In this document: positions 1-12,100 of the stretch, one piece after another | Layout of the letters: each line of letters starts with the position of its first letter | How positions within the stretch are numbered: the first letter of the stretch is position 1 | Translations under genes and position numbers: made by a program | Assembly (NCBI GenBank): GCA_024138025.1 | Contig: JAMXBD010002763.1 | Location: forward strand, 101,430 to 165,429 | Origin: Combretum micranthum | Taxonomy: Eukaryota > Streptophyta > Magnoliopsida > Myrtales > Combretaceae | Reading direction: 5' to 3' | DNA length: 64,000 nucleotides | The notes under the pieces: model-generated | The model's input: only the letters and a program-made list of their open reading frames with translations | What the model was told of the DNA's origin: nothing | Databases searched by the model: none

Positions 1-163
1 CATATAAGCTCATTTGTTATTTGTGTATTTCATGCTTTTCTTTAAGACTAGTTTTTCTAGTCTTAGACTTGTCCATATCAAGTCAAAACAATCTTTTATT
101 GATTTTCTTTAATCTTTCGGGACTAGTCCATTCTTAGTCTCGGGATGCCTTGATAAAGCTAAG

Positions 164-168
164 GTTCC
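164..168. repeat. Left TSD of A1 (GTTCC)
   Basis: It is identical to 18658-18662 and defines A1 as one insertion into C1. Confidence 0.95.
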
Positions 169-1145
169 TGTCACGCCCCGTAGGGTATTCTAAATGTAAC
201 AGCCCGCCACATACTAAGTAAGACTCTCGAGTTCCCTACCCGGGGCCTTCGGAAGTCTTAAGTAGATGTAAAGCGTTCCTTTACGACAAATGGAGTTAAA
301 CAGTTTAACGAGGCATTCATTAGCCATAGATAATAAATCAAAACGCATAATGTTAAAGTTTACAAGATCTAAGGGGCATTCCCCGGCAAAAGAATAACAG
401 TCTATTACAGTCATCCAGAGTCCTTAGTTTCCAATAGAAGTCTATACAAAAAGGAATGAATTAAACTTCTACGGGAAACTCCTATCTCCGGTACCTGTGC
501 TGTGGCTTGTCTCGGCCTAAGTCATATAAAATCATGCTGCAAAAGATAGAAACTATGGGGGCGTAAGCTAACTAGCTTAGTGAGCAATACTTCCATAACG
601 CAATTAAACATACTTCAGTCAAACAAGTAATTATTCAAGCAAGTGTATGCATCAACCAAATGTGATCATCAAACATATGACCGTCCGGGAATCATATGTG
701 GATGGACTTGCGCCCTCCATCTCGGGTTAGCAGATTAACGAATCCTGCGGTACGATGCCGTTTAAGCTCACGGTTAACTAATAATAATTCGTTTTATGGA
801 TCACGATTAACCAACAAGTCGTTTTATGGATCACGATTAACCAACAATGTAAATGCTCCAACCCCATCGTGACATGAATGAATTCGTCGAATAGTCATTA
901 ATTCAATTCTTTTAAGTGACCAACAAGTATTCGCAGACATTCATCGTAAGATTCTAGTAAAGCAATCAATATCTTAACACCCGGTTCCGATATACCTTAA
1001 GCTCCATTTCACATATCAACAATCAACAACATAAATAATCCCATATACCCCAGCATGCTTATACAATTTCTTTTATCTTTGCCTATAACACTAGTGCCAC
1101 TACATTACAATCACATGCATTAATTGAGAATGGAAGTAAACTCAC

Positions 1146-1213
1146 TCGGCCATTGGACGCCAAACTTCTTAATAATAATAATCGGGAGGTAGAGTGTCGT
1201 CCTGTCGGATCAC
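1146..1213 (-). other. Exon-like block of A1 (68 nt)
   Basis: On the minus strand it lies between GTAG at 1214-1217 and GTGAGT (complement of 1140-1145). Compared with A3 (28168-28236), one base is missing near its start, so the shared frame is broken although the DYYY-stop end is still legible. Confidence 0.55.
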
Positions 1214-2426
1214 CTACCAATCGAGAATAATCCTAATGAGATTCTCATCATGTAACTAAATCAAACTATACATCTAGACTATTGAATTCGGATTTCTCGC
1301 TATTTGCGGAAGTTCTGACTTAAAACGGCCATAACTTGGTCATTTTAACTCGAATTTCGCAAATTTTATATCGATCTCTATCTACTTCGAAAGATCTATC
1401 TATTTCAAGTATTAAATCCAAGTTTTGAAATAATAGGGTCACTGAACAGTGGGATCAGTTCTGTTCCGCGATTGATCCAATTTCGAAAATGTGCTTCGCT
1501 TTTGATAAGAAATGTTCCTAGTTGGTGATTCATGCATGAATGATTTAGGAATAACTACTAATGCCATGTAATGAACTCAATAGTGCATGGTCATGATAAT
1601 TTTTGTAGTAATAAACCTTTATAACTCCTAAGTTTGGGGAAATTCTCATAAAGACTAATTCTAAGAAGCTATTTTTCCACATTATACTCCTTAGTTTCTT
1701 TGGTTTTTAATCTTTAATCTACTTATTATTTAACTAAAAATAGGTTCTCAAATCTATATTAACCATGGCCTCCATTCATGCATAAAAATTATCATTTTTC
1801 ATTTGGTAAACATGCCATTGAACTAGCTTTTTGTAAAAATCCGAATTTTCTAAATTTCATTTTCTTGCATTTTTCTAAAGGGAAATCTTGTCTAATGCAT
1901 TAAAAATTGGAGCTTCAATGTATACATTATCTAAGGACTCATTTATCTATAAAACATCCATTTTAGACTTAAATACTAAGTGTTTATTTAGGCATTACCC
2001 AAAATTACGAATTTGACTACACATCTAAAGTCAACATTTTTCCTTCTAACTTCACCTCTGTTTCCTATTTTTATGCCTAAACTCATCTAAACTCATGAAA
2101 ATAATTCCTTTAACATGTCTATTACACATACCCTCCATTTTTTCTTATGAAATATGAGTTTAAAGTTGATTTTGGGGTCTTTAAGTAGGGTTTCCATTTC
2201 ATCCGAATTTCAACTTTTCATATTTAACAAAGCCCTTCCTTTTCAATGTTCTTGCCTTCTATATGTGGAGATATACATCTAACATCTCTAACATGAACAA
2301 GACTTCATTCTTATGATCATCAAAGCATATAAAACAAAATGAACCTATGATCATGCATGTACATGAAGTTGTGAATGTCTAAACCTTAGATCTACTACAT
2401 ATGATATAAAGCATGGATCTCATGGC

Positions 2427-2431
2427 ATGAA
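2427..2431. repeat. Left TSD of the tandem element (ATGAA)
   Basis: It is identical to 17570-17574. Confidence 0.95.
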
Positions 2432-3002
2432 TGATGAACCAAAATTATTCCTATTTTATGAGTGCTAAAACATATATTTGATGGTCATTTTTATTGGGAA
2501 TTTAGCACTTGAATTAATGGAGTTAAGCTTTCAGGTCTTTAAAGGAGATATTTTTCAAAGATTGCAAAGACTGGGCAAAAATGTAAAGTTTAAATCAAGA
2601 AGAACTCAACATGACAAGAATAAGCCATGTCCTTCAACCATTACAAGAAAGAAGCAAAATTAAGGGCTAAATATCAAGCTTTTGAAAGACATTTATGAGA
2701 CACGACCTGTCCCAAACCGTGTCAATCTGGAAAATTAACTTTGCAAGGGACATTTCTAGGAAAAGCCGTGTCCCAAGTCGTGTCAGTGAAGAAAAAAGAC
2801 CACAGTAAAGGACACGACTCTGAGACAAGCCGTGTCCCCAGTCATGTCGATTTCCATAGTGAAGAAAACAGCCAGACATTCAAGTGACATGACCTGTCCC
2901 CAAACCTGTCGATTTGACAGTTCTTTACTTTTTGAGAAACGACTTTTTTAATGAATAGTAACCCCCTATTTATTAAAGAAACGTCTATTGGACATTAAAG
3001 GG

Positions 3003-3241
3003 GTGTTACTTTGAAAAGCCAAAAGACCCGTAACTCCCGTAACTTCCATTTCCTCCATAATGAGCATTCAATTCCATTTATGTGTTACTTTGAAAAGCTA
3101 AAAGACCCGTAACTCCCGTAACTTCCCATTTCCTCCATGATGAGCATTCAATTCCATTTATGTGTTACTTTGGAAAGCCAAAAGATCCATAACTCCTGTA
3201 ACTTCCCATTTCCTCCATAATGAGCATTCAATTCCATTTAT
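3003..3241 (+). repeat. Three tandem copies of an 80-bp repeat upstream of the TATA box
   Basis: The units start near 3003, 3082 and 3162 and share the core AGACCCGTAACTCCCGTAAC, which has decayed in the third copy. The same triplet occurs in the other two LTRs at about 7150-7391 and 16333-16572, so it predates the tandem expansion. Confidence 0.9.
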
Positions 3242-3252
3242 GCAAAGATCAT

Positions 3253-3260
3253 TATAAAAT
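3253..3260 (+). promoter_or_regulatory. TATA box of the non-autonomous element (TATAAAAT)
   Basis: It sits directly after the 80-bp repeats. The same box recurs in LTR 2 (about 7405) and LTR 3 (about 16584). Transcription would start about 30 nt downstream. Confidence 0.7.
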
Positions 3261-4238
3261 GAAGATGGAGGGAAGAATCAAAGGGAGAAGAACAAAAAAG
3301 GAGAGACAAAGACAAGAAAAAACACACTTTTATGTATTTTCACAGCAGCATTTGTGCTTGAGTGTATCAATTTATCAAGGAACATCGTTTGTATTGCTAA
3401 TATAATTTTAGATCCTTTCTATTTCTCCTTGTTATTGATTTATATTGTTTTATCTATGGAGGAGTAGTTTAATATTGCTTGGGTATTGTGGATCCTTGAT
3501 TGATTTCATGTGATTCTTTTGTTCTTAATTTCAAAACGTGTTGATTTTATTGTATTCAATAGCTTGTGCCTAAAGAATGAGTCTAATTGGATGGTGCATC
3601 CCATTGGATTCATGTTTGATTTTTGTTAAAAATAGATGAGAGGTTGATTTAATGAATAGATCTAAAGCTATTGATGAGATTGCTCATAATCACCTAGAGA
3701 TAGGGATGAAATCTTCTGTCACTCGTTTTGAATTCATCACTTTGGTTTTAAAACGAAGGATTCTTGTTCTTTATGCAAATTTAAGTTGCTAATAGTCAGG
3801 AAGACATTCCGACAGTTTGGCTTAGGTTTAGGTGCTTTTGACTTTGAGAGAAGCATTAGCATAATTTAGTGAATCCGATGGTTCAATAATCAATACAACT
3901 TTTTGAGAAAATTCTTGTCATATGAATAGATCTTAGGTGAAGCATGACCCAAGCAACCTTGTGAATTGATTTATCCTTTTGTATGCTTGCTGCGAAATCT
4001 GTGAATATTAGACTTAGTTTAGTTTCTATGTATATAAAACCAAATTGATTTTTTTTTGCTTGATAATAGGAAAAGAGTGAGTAGAAGTACTCATCAACGT
4101 TCCCTAGGAATATGACCTAGATCATTTCTCTATGCTACATCTGATGGGTGCGCTTGCCCTGTAAGACCATAGTTGAAAAGAAAACGATTTAGAAAATTTA
4201 TAAATTTAAAACTTGGTCTTTTGAACCTATCAAGTTTT

Positions 4239-4256
4239 TGGCGCCGTTGCCGGGGA
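4239..4256 (+). other. Primer binding site, tRNA-Asp (copy 1)
   Basis: TGGCGCCGTTGCCGGGGA lies 6 nt after the LTR end and complements the 3' end of plant tRNA-Asp. Identical sequence stands at 8398-8415. Confidence 0.95.
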
Positions 4257-4375
4257 TTGATTGGTGATATTTTGAAAGCTTAATACTATTACTCTAGCCA
4301 TTTTTCTTTTTTTTTTTTTTGGTTTGAATCTGTGGTAAGTTTACCTCTTTGTGCTTAACCTGATAAAGCATTATA

Positions 4376-5031
4376 ATGGATTTTGGTTGGTGGAATCATA
4401 AAGATCAATATTATAATGTCCTTTATAATCCTCAAAATGAACCTGAAATTAAAACAAATATTGTGTGCTGGTACTGTGGTGAGACAGTATATTACTGTTT
4501 ATGTGCTAATCCCTGTTTTTATGATGCTCCTGCATGCATTCAATTACCTCCATTGTTTTGTAATGAAGAAATTGTTGATGAAAACTCAAAAACTTTAGCT
4601 CATGAAAATTCTGTTTTAGATACATCATCATCACAGCGCTTTTCAATGAATTAGATACTTTGCATGATTCTGACCATGTTGAGTGTGATAAGATGATGGA
4701 GAATGTTTGTGAATTTGATTTTGAAACAAAAATTTCTGAAAATTCTAATGAGCAAAGTGAAGTTCTGGAGGAGGGTTCGTTTGAGTTGATAAATGAGAAA
4801 ATTCATGTTACCACAGAAGAAATGGAGGATGGAGAGGTCGAGCTGAAACAAGAAAATGTAGAAATCGTCTGTTCTACATTTGATGAAAAATCTGAAAGTG
4901 TGGAAGATCATGAGCCTATTGGATATATCATTGATTTTGTGATAGAACCAATTTTCCAATACCCCTCTCCCCATGAAAAATTTCTAAAATTTTTGCTGAA
5001 TCTTGTTGTGCTTAAAAAGAAAACAGGATGA
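4376..5031 (+). pseudogene. Cys-rich/acidic ORF of the non-autonomous element, copy 1, frameshifted
   Basis: The frame opens with MDFGWWNHKDQYYNVLYN about 120 nt after the primer site. It holds a cluster CWYCGETVYYCLCANPC (C-x2-C-x6-C-x-C-x3-C), which could bind metal. At about 4635, where the second copy reads one base more, the frame shifts and stops at 4654. The rest of the coding sequence, an acidic Glu/Ser/Val-rich region, continues in another frame from about 4660 to 5031. I do not recognise the family. It sits where gag would start, so a packaging or nucleocapsid-like role is possible, but this is a guess. The second copy (8537) is the better version. Confidence 0.7.
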
Positions 5032-5148
5032 GAAGTAAATTTCTACTAATTTTGATAAAAACTTGTGTCTGGGACACATTTGTTTGGGATCCTGGTGGTG
5101 AGAGTATCATTTTTGTTAATAAGTCGAGCCAACGACGTTAAAAAAAGT

Positions 5149-5170
5149 GCGCTTCTTGGGAGGCAACCCA
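5149..5170 (+). other. Conserved block after the ORF (GCGCTTCTTGGGAGGCAACCC)
   Basis: It occurs unchanged in the second copy at about 14216-14236. I have seen similar blocks downstream of coding regions in Athila/Tat-type plant elements. Its function is unknown; a packaging or RNA-structural role is possible. Confidence 0.6.
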
Positions 5171-5449
5171 TGTCTAACTTTCCTTTTCTTTTGTCTTTTT
5201 CTTTTTCTTTTTAGACTCATGATCTTATCATTTTCTGCTATTGGTTGATGGTTAAGTGTTGTTCTTAATGGTAGGATGGAAATTCAAGAGGAAACAAAGC
5301 AGAAAACTCCAGCCCATGCACTTTGTTATGACTTGCTCTCACAGCTGCTCTATTTTGATGAAGAATATGACTATCTTGTAGCTGGATGTTGATTCTTAAA
5401 CAGGGAAGTTCATTTTCTTTTTCCTTTCCTCACTTATTGCATATATTTT

Positions 5450-5489
5450 GACATTGGGGACAATGTCCCAATTAAGTGTGGGGGAGGGA
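5450..5489 (+). other. Internal hairpin plus polypurine tract (copy 1)
   Basis: GACATTG-GGGA-CAATGTC is a perfect 7-bp stem with a 4-nt loop (5450-5467), followed by AAGTGTGGGGGAGGG. It mirrors the module at the element's 3' end (6658-6696) and may act as a second, central plus-strand primer. Copy 2 is at 14519-14558. Confidence 0.7.
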
Positions 5490-6657
5490 TACTCTTGAGA
5501 AGGGAATATTTGGTTTTCTATGCTTGTTTTGAATGTGAAAAAAAAAAAAAACCCACTTTACACTTTGCTATTGTACTTGAAAATATACTCAGAAAAATGT
5601 TTAGAAATAGCATTCAAAAAAAAAAAAAAGAGACTTCTAGTACCTTACTCATCTATTTTGTGATTAGTATACTTAGTTGAAATTGTAGGATGAAATCTAG
5701 GTGTGGTAAACTTACTTGCTAATTAGGGATGGAATCTAGAGTCTAAAAGTGGATCGAAGTCCTTAGTTGAAAGTTAAATGGTTGTGGTTCTAAGCTTGTT
5801 GATTTATATATTTTCTTTTCAAATATTTTGAGAGCCCTCCTAATCTTTGGTGAAAAGCATATGAAGTTCATCACTTGGTGATCCTTTTTAGAATAAATCT
5901 CTTTGGAAATAATCAATTGTTGTGCTAATTGAATACAAATAGCATGCTTCTTATATACAATTGATGAAATCAAAAGGCCTATACTCCAATGACTCAAGCA
6001 TTTGAGTTATGAGTATCCTAACTTGAAGGTTAGAGTGAGTAGAGAGTTCGAGGGTCCCTTTAAAACCTGGTCACTTGGGTGATGAGCCCGGGATGTGCCG
6101 ACTCGATGAACTCACTATAACGAGAAGGGCGGAAAGGCAAAAGTTCATTAGATGAACTTGAAAAAGAAAGCTGAAAAGATGCAGGCTACACCCTGTCCAG
6201 AGGAAAAGGAAAAGAAGCGGGCAAAAACCCGTCCCTCTGAAGGCAAAAAAAAAAAAAATTTGAAGAGATTTTTAAATAAAGGGAGAAAATCCAGGGGAAG
6301 AACAGATACAATTACTTTCACTTTAGATTGTTGTGCTTAGAAAAGTAGTTGAAGAGTTTATATATTTGTTAATAAGTGGTGAAGTATAACTAGGTCTCTT
6401 TTGCTATTGTTTGACTTCGTGTTTATTTTGTGACTTTGGAAGCTATTTTTAATTGGTGAGGGTAAAGTTTAACTTACCTGGATTAGCCTTAGAATTTCGA
6501 TTTTGGTATGCTAGTTACATATAAATGATAGATTTGAGCAATAGGTACAAAAGCAAGTTGTTATGATCTAAAATGATTTATGAATGCTATGTAAGTTTTC
6601 ACTTGTGAAAAATTCTGAGCATATTTGATGATGGTTTTTTCTTTGTTCTTAAATTGT

Positions 6658-6696
6658 TTGCTTGAGGACAAGCAAGTGTTTAAGTGTGGGGGAATT
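6658..6696 (+). other. Terminal hairpin and polypurine tract before LTR 2
   Basis: TTGCTTG-AGGA-CAAGCAA (perfect 7-bp stem, 6658-6675) is followed by AAGTGTGGGGGAATT, which abuts the LTR start at 6697. This is the expected place for the plus-strand primer. The same module stands at 15725-15763. Confidence 0.85.
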
Positions 6697-8391
6697 TGAT
6701 GAACCAAAATTATTCCTATTTTATGAGTGCTAAAACATATATTTGATGGTCATTTTTATTGGGAATTTAGCACTTGAATTAATGGAGTTAAGCTTTAGGT
6801 CTTTAAAGGAGATATTTTTCAAAGAGCAAAGACGGTCAAAAATGTAAAGTTTGATCAAGAAGAACTCAACATGACAAGAACAAGCCATGTCCTTCAACCA
6901 TTACAAGAAAAAAGCCGTGTCCCAAGTCGTGTCAGTGAAGAAAAAAGACCACAGTAAAGGACACGACTCTGAGACAAGCCGTGTCCCCAGTCATGTCGAT
7001 TTCTATAGTGAAGAAAACAGCCAGACATTCAAGTGACATGACCTGTCCCCAAACCTGTCGATTTGACAGTTCTTTACTTTTTGAGAAACGACTTTTTTAA
7101 TGAATAGTAACCCCCTATTTATTAAAGAAACGTCTATTGGACATTAAAGGGGTGTTACTTTGAAAAGCCAAAAGACCCGTAACTCCCGTAACTTCTCATT
7201 TCCTCCATAATGAGCATTCAATTCCATTTATGTGTTACTTTGAAAAGCTAAAAGACCCGTAACTCCCGTAACTTCCCATTTCCTCCATGATGAGCATTCA
7301 ATTCCATTTATGTGTTACTTTGGAAAGCCAAAAGATCCATAACTCCTATAACTTCCCATTTCCTCCACCAATGAGCATTCAATTCCATTTATGCAAAGAT
7401 CATTATAAAATGAAGATGGAGGGAAGAATCAAAGGGAGAAGAACAAAAAAAGGAGAGACAAAGACAAGAAAAAACACACTTTTACGTATTTTCACAGCAG
7501 CATTTGTGCTTGAGTGTATCAATTTATCAAGGAAAATCGTTTGTATTGCTAATATAATTTTAGATCCTTTATATTTCTCCTTGTTATTGATTTATATTGT
7601 TTTATCTATGGAGAAGTAGTTTAATATTGCTTGGGTATCGTAGATCCTTGATTGATTTCATGTGATTCTTTTGTTCTTAATTTCAAAACGTGTTGATTTT
7701 ATTGTATTCAATAGCTTGTGCCTAAAGAATTAGTCTAATTGGATGGTGCATCCCATTGGATTCATGTTTGAGTTTTGTTAAAAATAGATTGAGAGGTTGA
7801 TTTAATGAATAGATCTAAAGCTATTGATGAGATTGCTCATAATCACCTAGAGATAAGGATGGTGAAATCTTCTGTCACTCATTTTGAAATTCATCACTTT
7901 GGTTTTAAAATGAAGGATTCTTGTTCTTTATGCAAATTTAAGTTGCTAATAGTCAGGAAGACATTCCGATAGTTTGGCTTAAGTTTAGGTGCTTTTGACT
8001 TTGAGAGAAGCATTAGCATAATTTAGTGAATCCGATGGTTCAATAATCAATATAACTTTTTGAGAAAATTCTTGAGTCACATGAATAGATCTTAGGTGAA
8101 GCATGACCCAAGCAACCTTGTGAATTGATTTATCCTTTTGTATGCTTGCTGCGAAATCTGTGAATATTAGACTTAGTTTAGTTTCTATGTACATAAAACC
8201 AAATCTGATTTTTTTTTGGCTTGATGATAGGAAAAGAGTGAGTAGAATTACTCATCAACGTTCCCTAGGAATATGACCTAGATCATTTCTATGCTACATC
8301 TGATGGGTGCGCTTGCCCTGTAAGACCATAGTTGAAAAGAAAACGATTTAGAAAATTTATAAATTTAAAACTTGGTCTTTTGAACCTATCA
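6697..8391 (+). repeat. Middle LTR of the tandem element (1695 bp, about 105 bp deleted)
   Basis: It has the same ends as LTR 1. It lacks the roughly 105 bp between the GAAAGAAGC and TAGGAAAAGCCGTG segments of LTR 1 (joint near 6910), which removes part of the GACACG repeats. LTRs 1 and 3 both keep this segment. Confidence 0.93.
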
Positions 8392-8397
8392 AGTTTT

Positions 8398-8415
8398 TGG
8401 CGCCGTTGCCGGGGA
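8398..8415 (+). other. Primer binding site, tRNA-Asp (copy 2)
   Basis: It is identical to 4239-4256. The middle LTR therefore acts as both a 3' LTR and a 5' LTR. Confidence 0.95.
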
Positions 8416-8536
8416 TTGATTGGTGATATTTTGAAAGCTTAATACTATTACTCTAGCCATTTTTCTTTTTTTTTTTTTTTGGGTTTGAATCTGTGGTAAG
8501 TTTACCTCTTTGTGCTTAACCTAATAAAGCATTATA

Positions 8537-9111
8537 ATGGATTTTGGTTGGTGGAATCATAAAGATCAATATTATAATGTCCTTTATAATCCTCAAAATG
8601 AACCTGAAATTAAAACAAATATTGTTTGTTGGTACTGTGGTGAGATAGTATATTACTGTTTATGTGCTAATCCCTGTTTTTATGATGCTCCTGCATGCAT
8701 TCAATTACCTCCATTGTTTTGTAATGAAGAAATTGTTGATGAAAACTCAAAAACTTTAGCTTATGAAAATTATGTTTTAGATACATCATCATCACTGGCG
8801 CTTTTCAATGAATTAGATTCTTTGCATGATTCTGACCATGTTGAGTGTGATAAGATGATGAAGAATGTTTGTGAATTTGATTTTGAAACAAAAATTTCTA
8901 AAAATTCTAATGAGCAAAGTGAAGTTCTGGAGGAAGGTTCGTTTGAGTTGATAAATGAGAAAATTCATGTTACCACAGAAGAAATGAAGGATGGAGAGGT
9001 CGAGCTGAAACAAGAAAATGTAGAAATCGTCTGTTCTACATTTGATGAAAAATCTGAAAGTGGGGAAGATCATGAGCCTATTGGATATATCATTGATTTT
9101 GTGATAGAACC
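8537..9111 (+). CDS. Cys-rich/acidic ORF of the non-autonomous element, copy 2, cut by a solo LTR
   Basis: About 191 codons are open from MDFGWWNHKDQYYNVLYN to VIEP, where B1 interrupts it; the frame would resume after the TSD (14016) and stop near 14064. The layout is an aromatic N terminus (residues 1-20), a Cys cluster at about residues 33-49 (C-x2-C-x6-C-x-C-x3-C) with two more Cys before residue 65, then an acidic C-terminal region rich in Glu, Val and Ser. No transmembrane segment or protease, polymerase or integrase motif is visible. Continued openness against the frameshifted copy 1 suggests it was coding when the element was active. Function unknown. Confidence 0.65.
9107..9111. repeat. 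Left TSD of B1 (GAACC)
   Basis: It matches 14011-14015, and the pre-insertion sequence is preserved at about 4947. Confidence 0.97.
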
Positions 9112-12100
9112 TGTAAGCCCCGGAAAATTTCAGTAAATAATTTCAAGATGAACTTCGAAAATAAACCCTAAAAATCACTCCAAATTAAAACCGAATTTTG
9201 ATAAGTCCTAATTCACGAACGAATTCAGAAACTTCTTCATCTTGAGAAAATGAAAATCTTTAAACAATAAAATAAGAACTCAGTGGTCTTCAAATTCAAA
9301 ACCACGACGTACGAAAAATTCCATATTTAACTCCGACTTATACAAACGGGTAATAGAAAGCTCAAAAACAAATTATTAAAAAGCAAATAACGATTGACTT
9401 TTGAAAATATAACTCAATTCAAGAATTCCGAAAACATTAAGAGATATTAAATACTTACAAAAATAAAATTTAAAAAAAAATTCTCAAATTAAATATGTTG
9501 TATAAACATAAATATCAGTTTCCAAATTGGCAAAGGTCTAAACAGGAAAATCACCCGGAAATCCTAACCGGAACACAATAGCGTAAGTCTGGCAATCTAG
9601 CGCCCCTAACCCTAGAGGCCGAGATGTAGTTTAAATATGTAGAATAGCTCATAGTAATATGAGTTTGTTTAAAAATATCAGATTGGTAAATTTCTGACCT
9701 ATTTCGAACCCTTTCGGATACAGACTTCGAAAAGCGTGTCCTAGGGCTCGAGATATCAAAAATATACCAATAGCACCGTTAGACTCGTAATTTCATAAGA
9801 TTCTTAAATATATCAGTTATATAATTTTTCGGGTTATAAAAGTTACAGTTATAACATTTTTATCGTATTTCCATTATTACCGGTAATTGATTAGTCTTTT
9901 GCACTATTCATTTTTATTTTATTACAAAATTTTATTATTCTTATAAAGTCTTATATTTTTAGATAAATATTTTATATGTTATAGAAATTTTGTTTTTCTA
10001 AAATTTAGTTCGTTTCGGGTCTTTACGGGATCAGATTCTGTTTAAGACCCGGTACTAAAAATAAAATAAATTAATTTAATAATTGGAAAATATTTTTAAA
10101 ATATTGTTATTCCCATAAAATATTTTTCTATAATTTTTCGGGTTATAAAAATATTATTTATAACCCATATTCGCGTATTTTGATCATACCGGTAACATAT
10201 TTGTTAAAATACTAAAATAATTCAAATAATTATTTAATTTTAATTATGAAAAATCTGCTACAATTATTTGGAATAATTTTTCTAATTTTATTTTATTTTG
10301 TTTTATTTTATTAAGAAAGTACTCTTACAACCCATCTTTTCAAGTACACCTTTCACACATCACTTCTTTTTTACTTCAATCTTTTTACACTTTATTAAAT
10401 CAATTCTTGGCAGATTTTTTGACTCCTTTTGGCTGCCTTTTTTCCTTTGAAACCCTCCAAAAAATTAATTACAATAACTCTCTTTCAATACTTCTTCAAA
10501 AAGCTACACATACCATTAATTACATTACAATTTCAAGTCAAAAGCCAATCAAATTTCTCTCTCTCTCTCCCCCTCTCTTTCACGTGAATCCCCCCCTTTC
10601 TGCCCTTGCTTTATTTTTTTCTCTTTCAATTAATTAACACACATTAAATGCACTCATTTTCTCTCTCTCCTTCATTTACTCACTTTCCCTCTTTCATTCT
10701 TTAGTCTTTCTCTCTCATTTTTCCTCTCCTTCTTCTTCTTTTCCTCTTGTTCTTCTATGAAAACAAGCTGCCCCCACACCTTTCATTAGCTTCCACACTT
10801 CATTTTTAAAAGATTTCTAAGCAAATCTTCTTCCCAAAGCTCCATAGGTGATATAGGTAAAGTGTAATGAAGGTTTCATGCATCAAATGAACTTCCATAA
10901 GCTTAAAAGCTTAGGATGATGATGCCAAAAATGAAATCTTTCTCTTCTCCACTTTTATTACCTTGTATTATAATTATTTTCTTGTTTAAAGTTATTATAT
11001 TTTGTAGATCTAACTTTTTATGGCTTTGATTTTTGTTTATGCCATAGATCTTGTTATTTAAGTTGTTATTTTTGTTATTCCTTATGATTTATGCATAGAT
11101 CTAGCATTCACATGTCTATCTTAGTGATTCATGCATGTAAAACTAGTTTAGAAAACTAGATCTAAAGTTTTGAGTTCATAGATGCATTAGATCTTTGTTT
11201 ATGTTCATGAACAACTTGCTATAGCTTGATGATGGTAGGAAAGTTGTAGGAAACCCAAGATCTATTTTGTTTTCAACAAAAATCAATTTTGAAAATTCGG
11301 ATGAAAATGGAACCCTATTTAGAAAAGTGGTTTTTCAACTTTAAAATGTATATTTTTCATTTAAAATGAAGGGCTTAGAGTATAGATACCATAAATGAAA
11401 GATTTTGATAAGTGAAGTTTAGATCCATGATGTTTATAGCTTATTACCATGCATTTGTTTAATGTTTATGTTCATATTAATTATAGATCTTAGTTATAAA
11501 CTCAAACAAAATTGTGGAATTCGTATTTTGGCAAGACCCCATTTAAAAACTACTTTCCAAGTGTCAAAATGTAAATTTTACTTAAGAAAATGAAGGCTTA
11601 ATATATGTATATCATCAAGACTTCTTTTTACAAGAATCAAAAGTGATTTCCAAAAGTTATTTTCAAAATAAAAATTCTATTTTCGGATTTTGGCCAAGGC
11701 CTATTTTAAAAACATGTTTTCCAACTCAAAAATAAAGTTTTTATTCAAGAAATGAAGGGCTCTTAATATGTGATATGTAAGGAATGGATTTTCATAAGTT
11801 TAGATAGGTTTTATCAAAAGATATGTCCAAAAATGAATTTTGTAAATTCGGATCCCAACCAAGACCAAATTTTAAAACCCATTTATCAACATCAAAACTC
11901 ATGTTTTATGTGAAAAATGAAGTATATAGGTAATAGGTATCATTAAGTAGTGATTTTTATAAGTTGAAATGAGTTTTGATGAGATTAATGTATAAAACAA
12001 GAAATAGAATTAAGATGAGAACATTTTGAGTTAGTAACCAATTTGTGAAATTCGTAATTTTGAGTGAAGGCCATAAGAACACCTATTATCCAAGTTCAAA

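Larger units (their letters stand above)
2432..4232 (+). repeat. First LTR of the tandem element (1801 bp)
   Basis: It runs TGATGAACC to ACCTATCA. The upstream part has several imperfect copies of a GACACGAC/CCGTGTC motif (about 2700-2915). Next come three direct repeats of about 80 bp (about 3003-3241), each beginning GTGTTACTTTG, directly before a TATA box at 3253. This looks like an enhancer-plus-promoter layout. Confidence 0.95.

Noticed and set aside
2478..2663. 61-codon ORF at LTR starts (also 15810-15995)
   Set aside because: It is present only because LTRs 1 and 3 are near-identical; LTR 2 breaks it, it lies upstream of the promoter and shows no coding signature.
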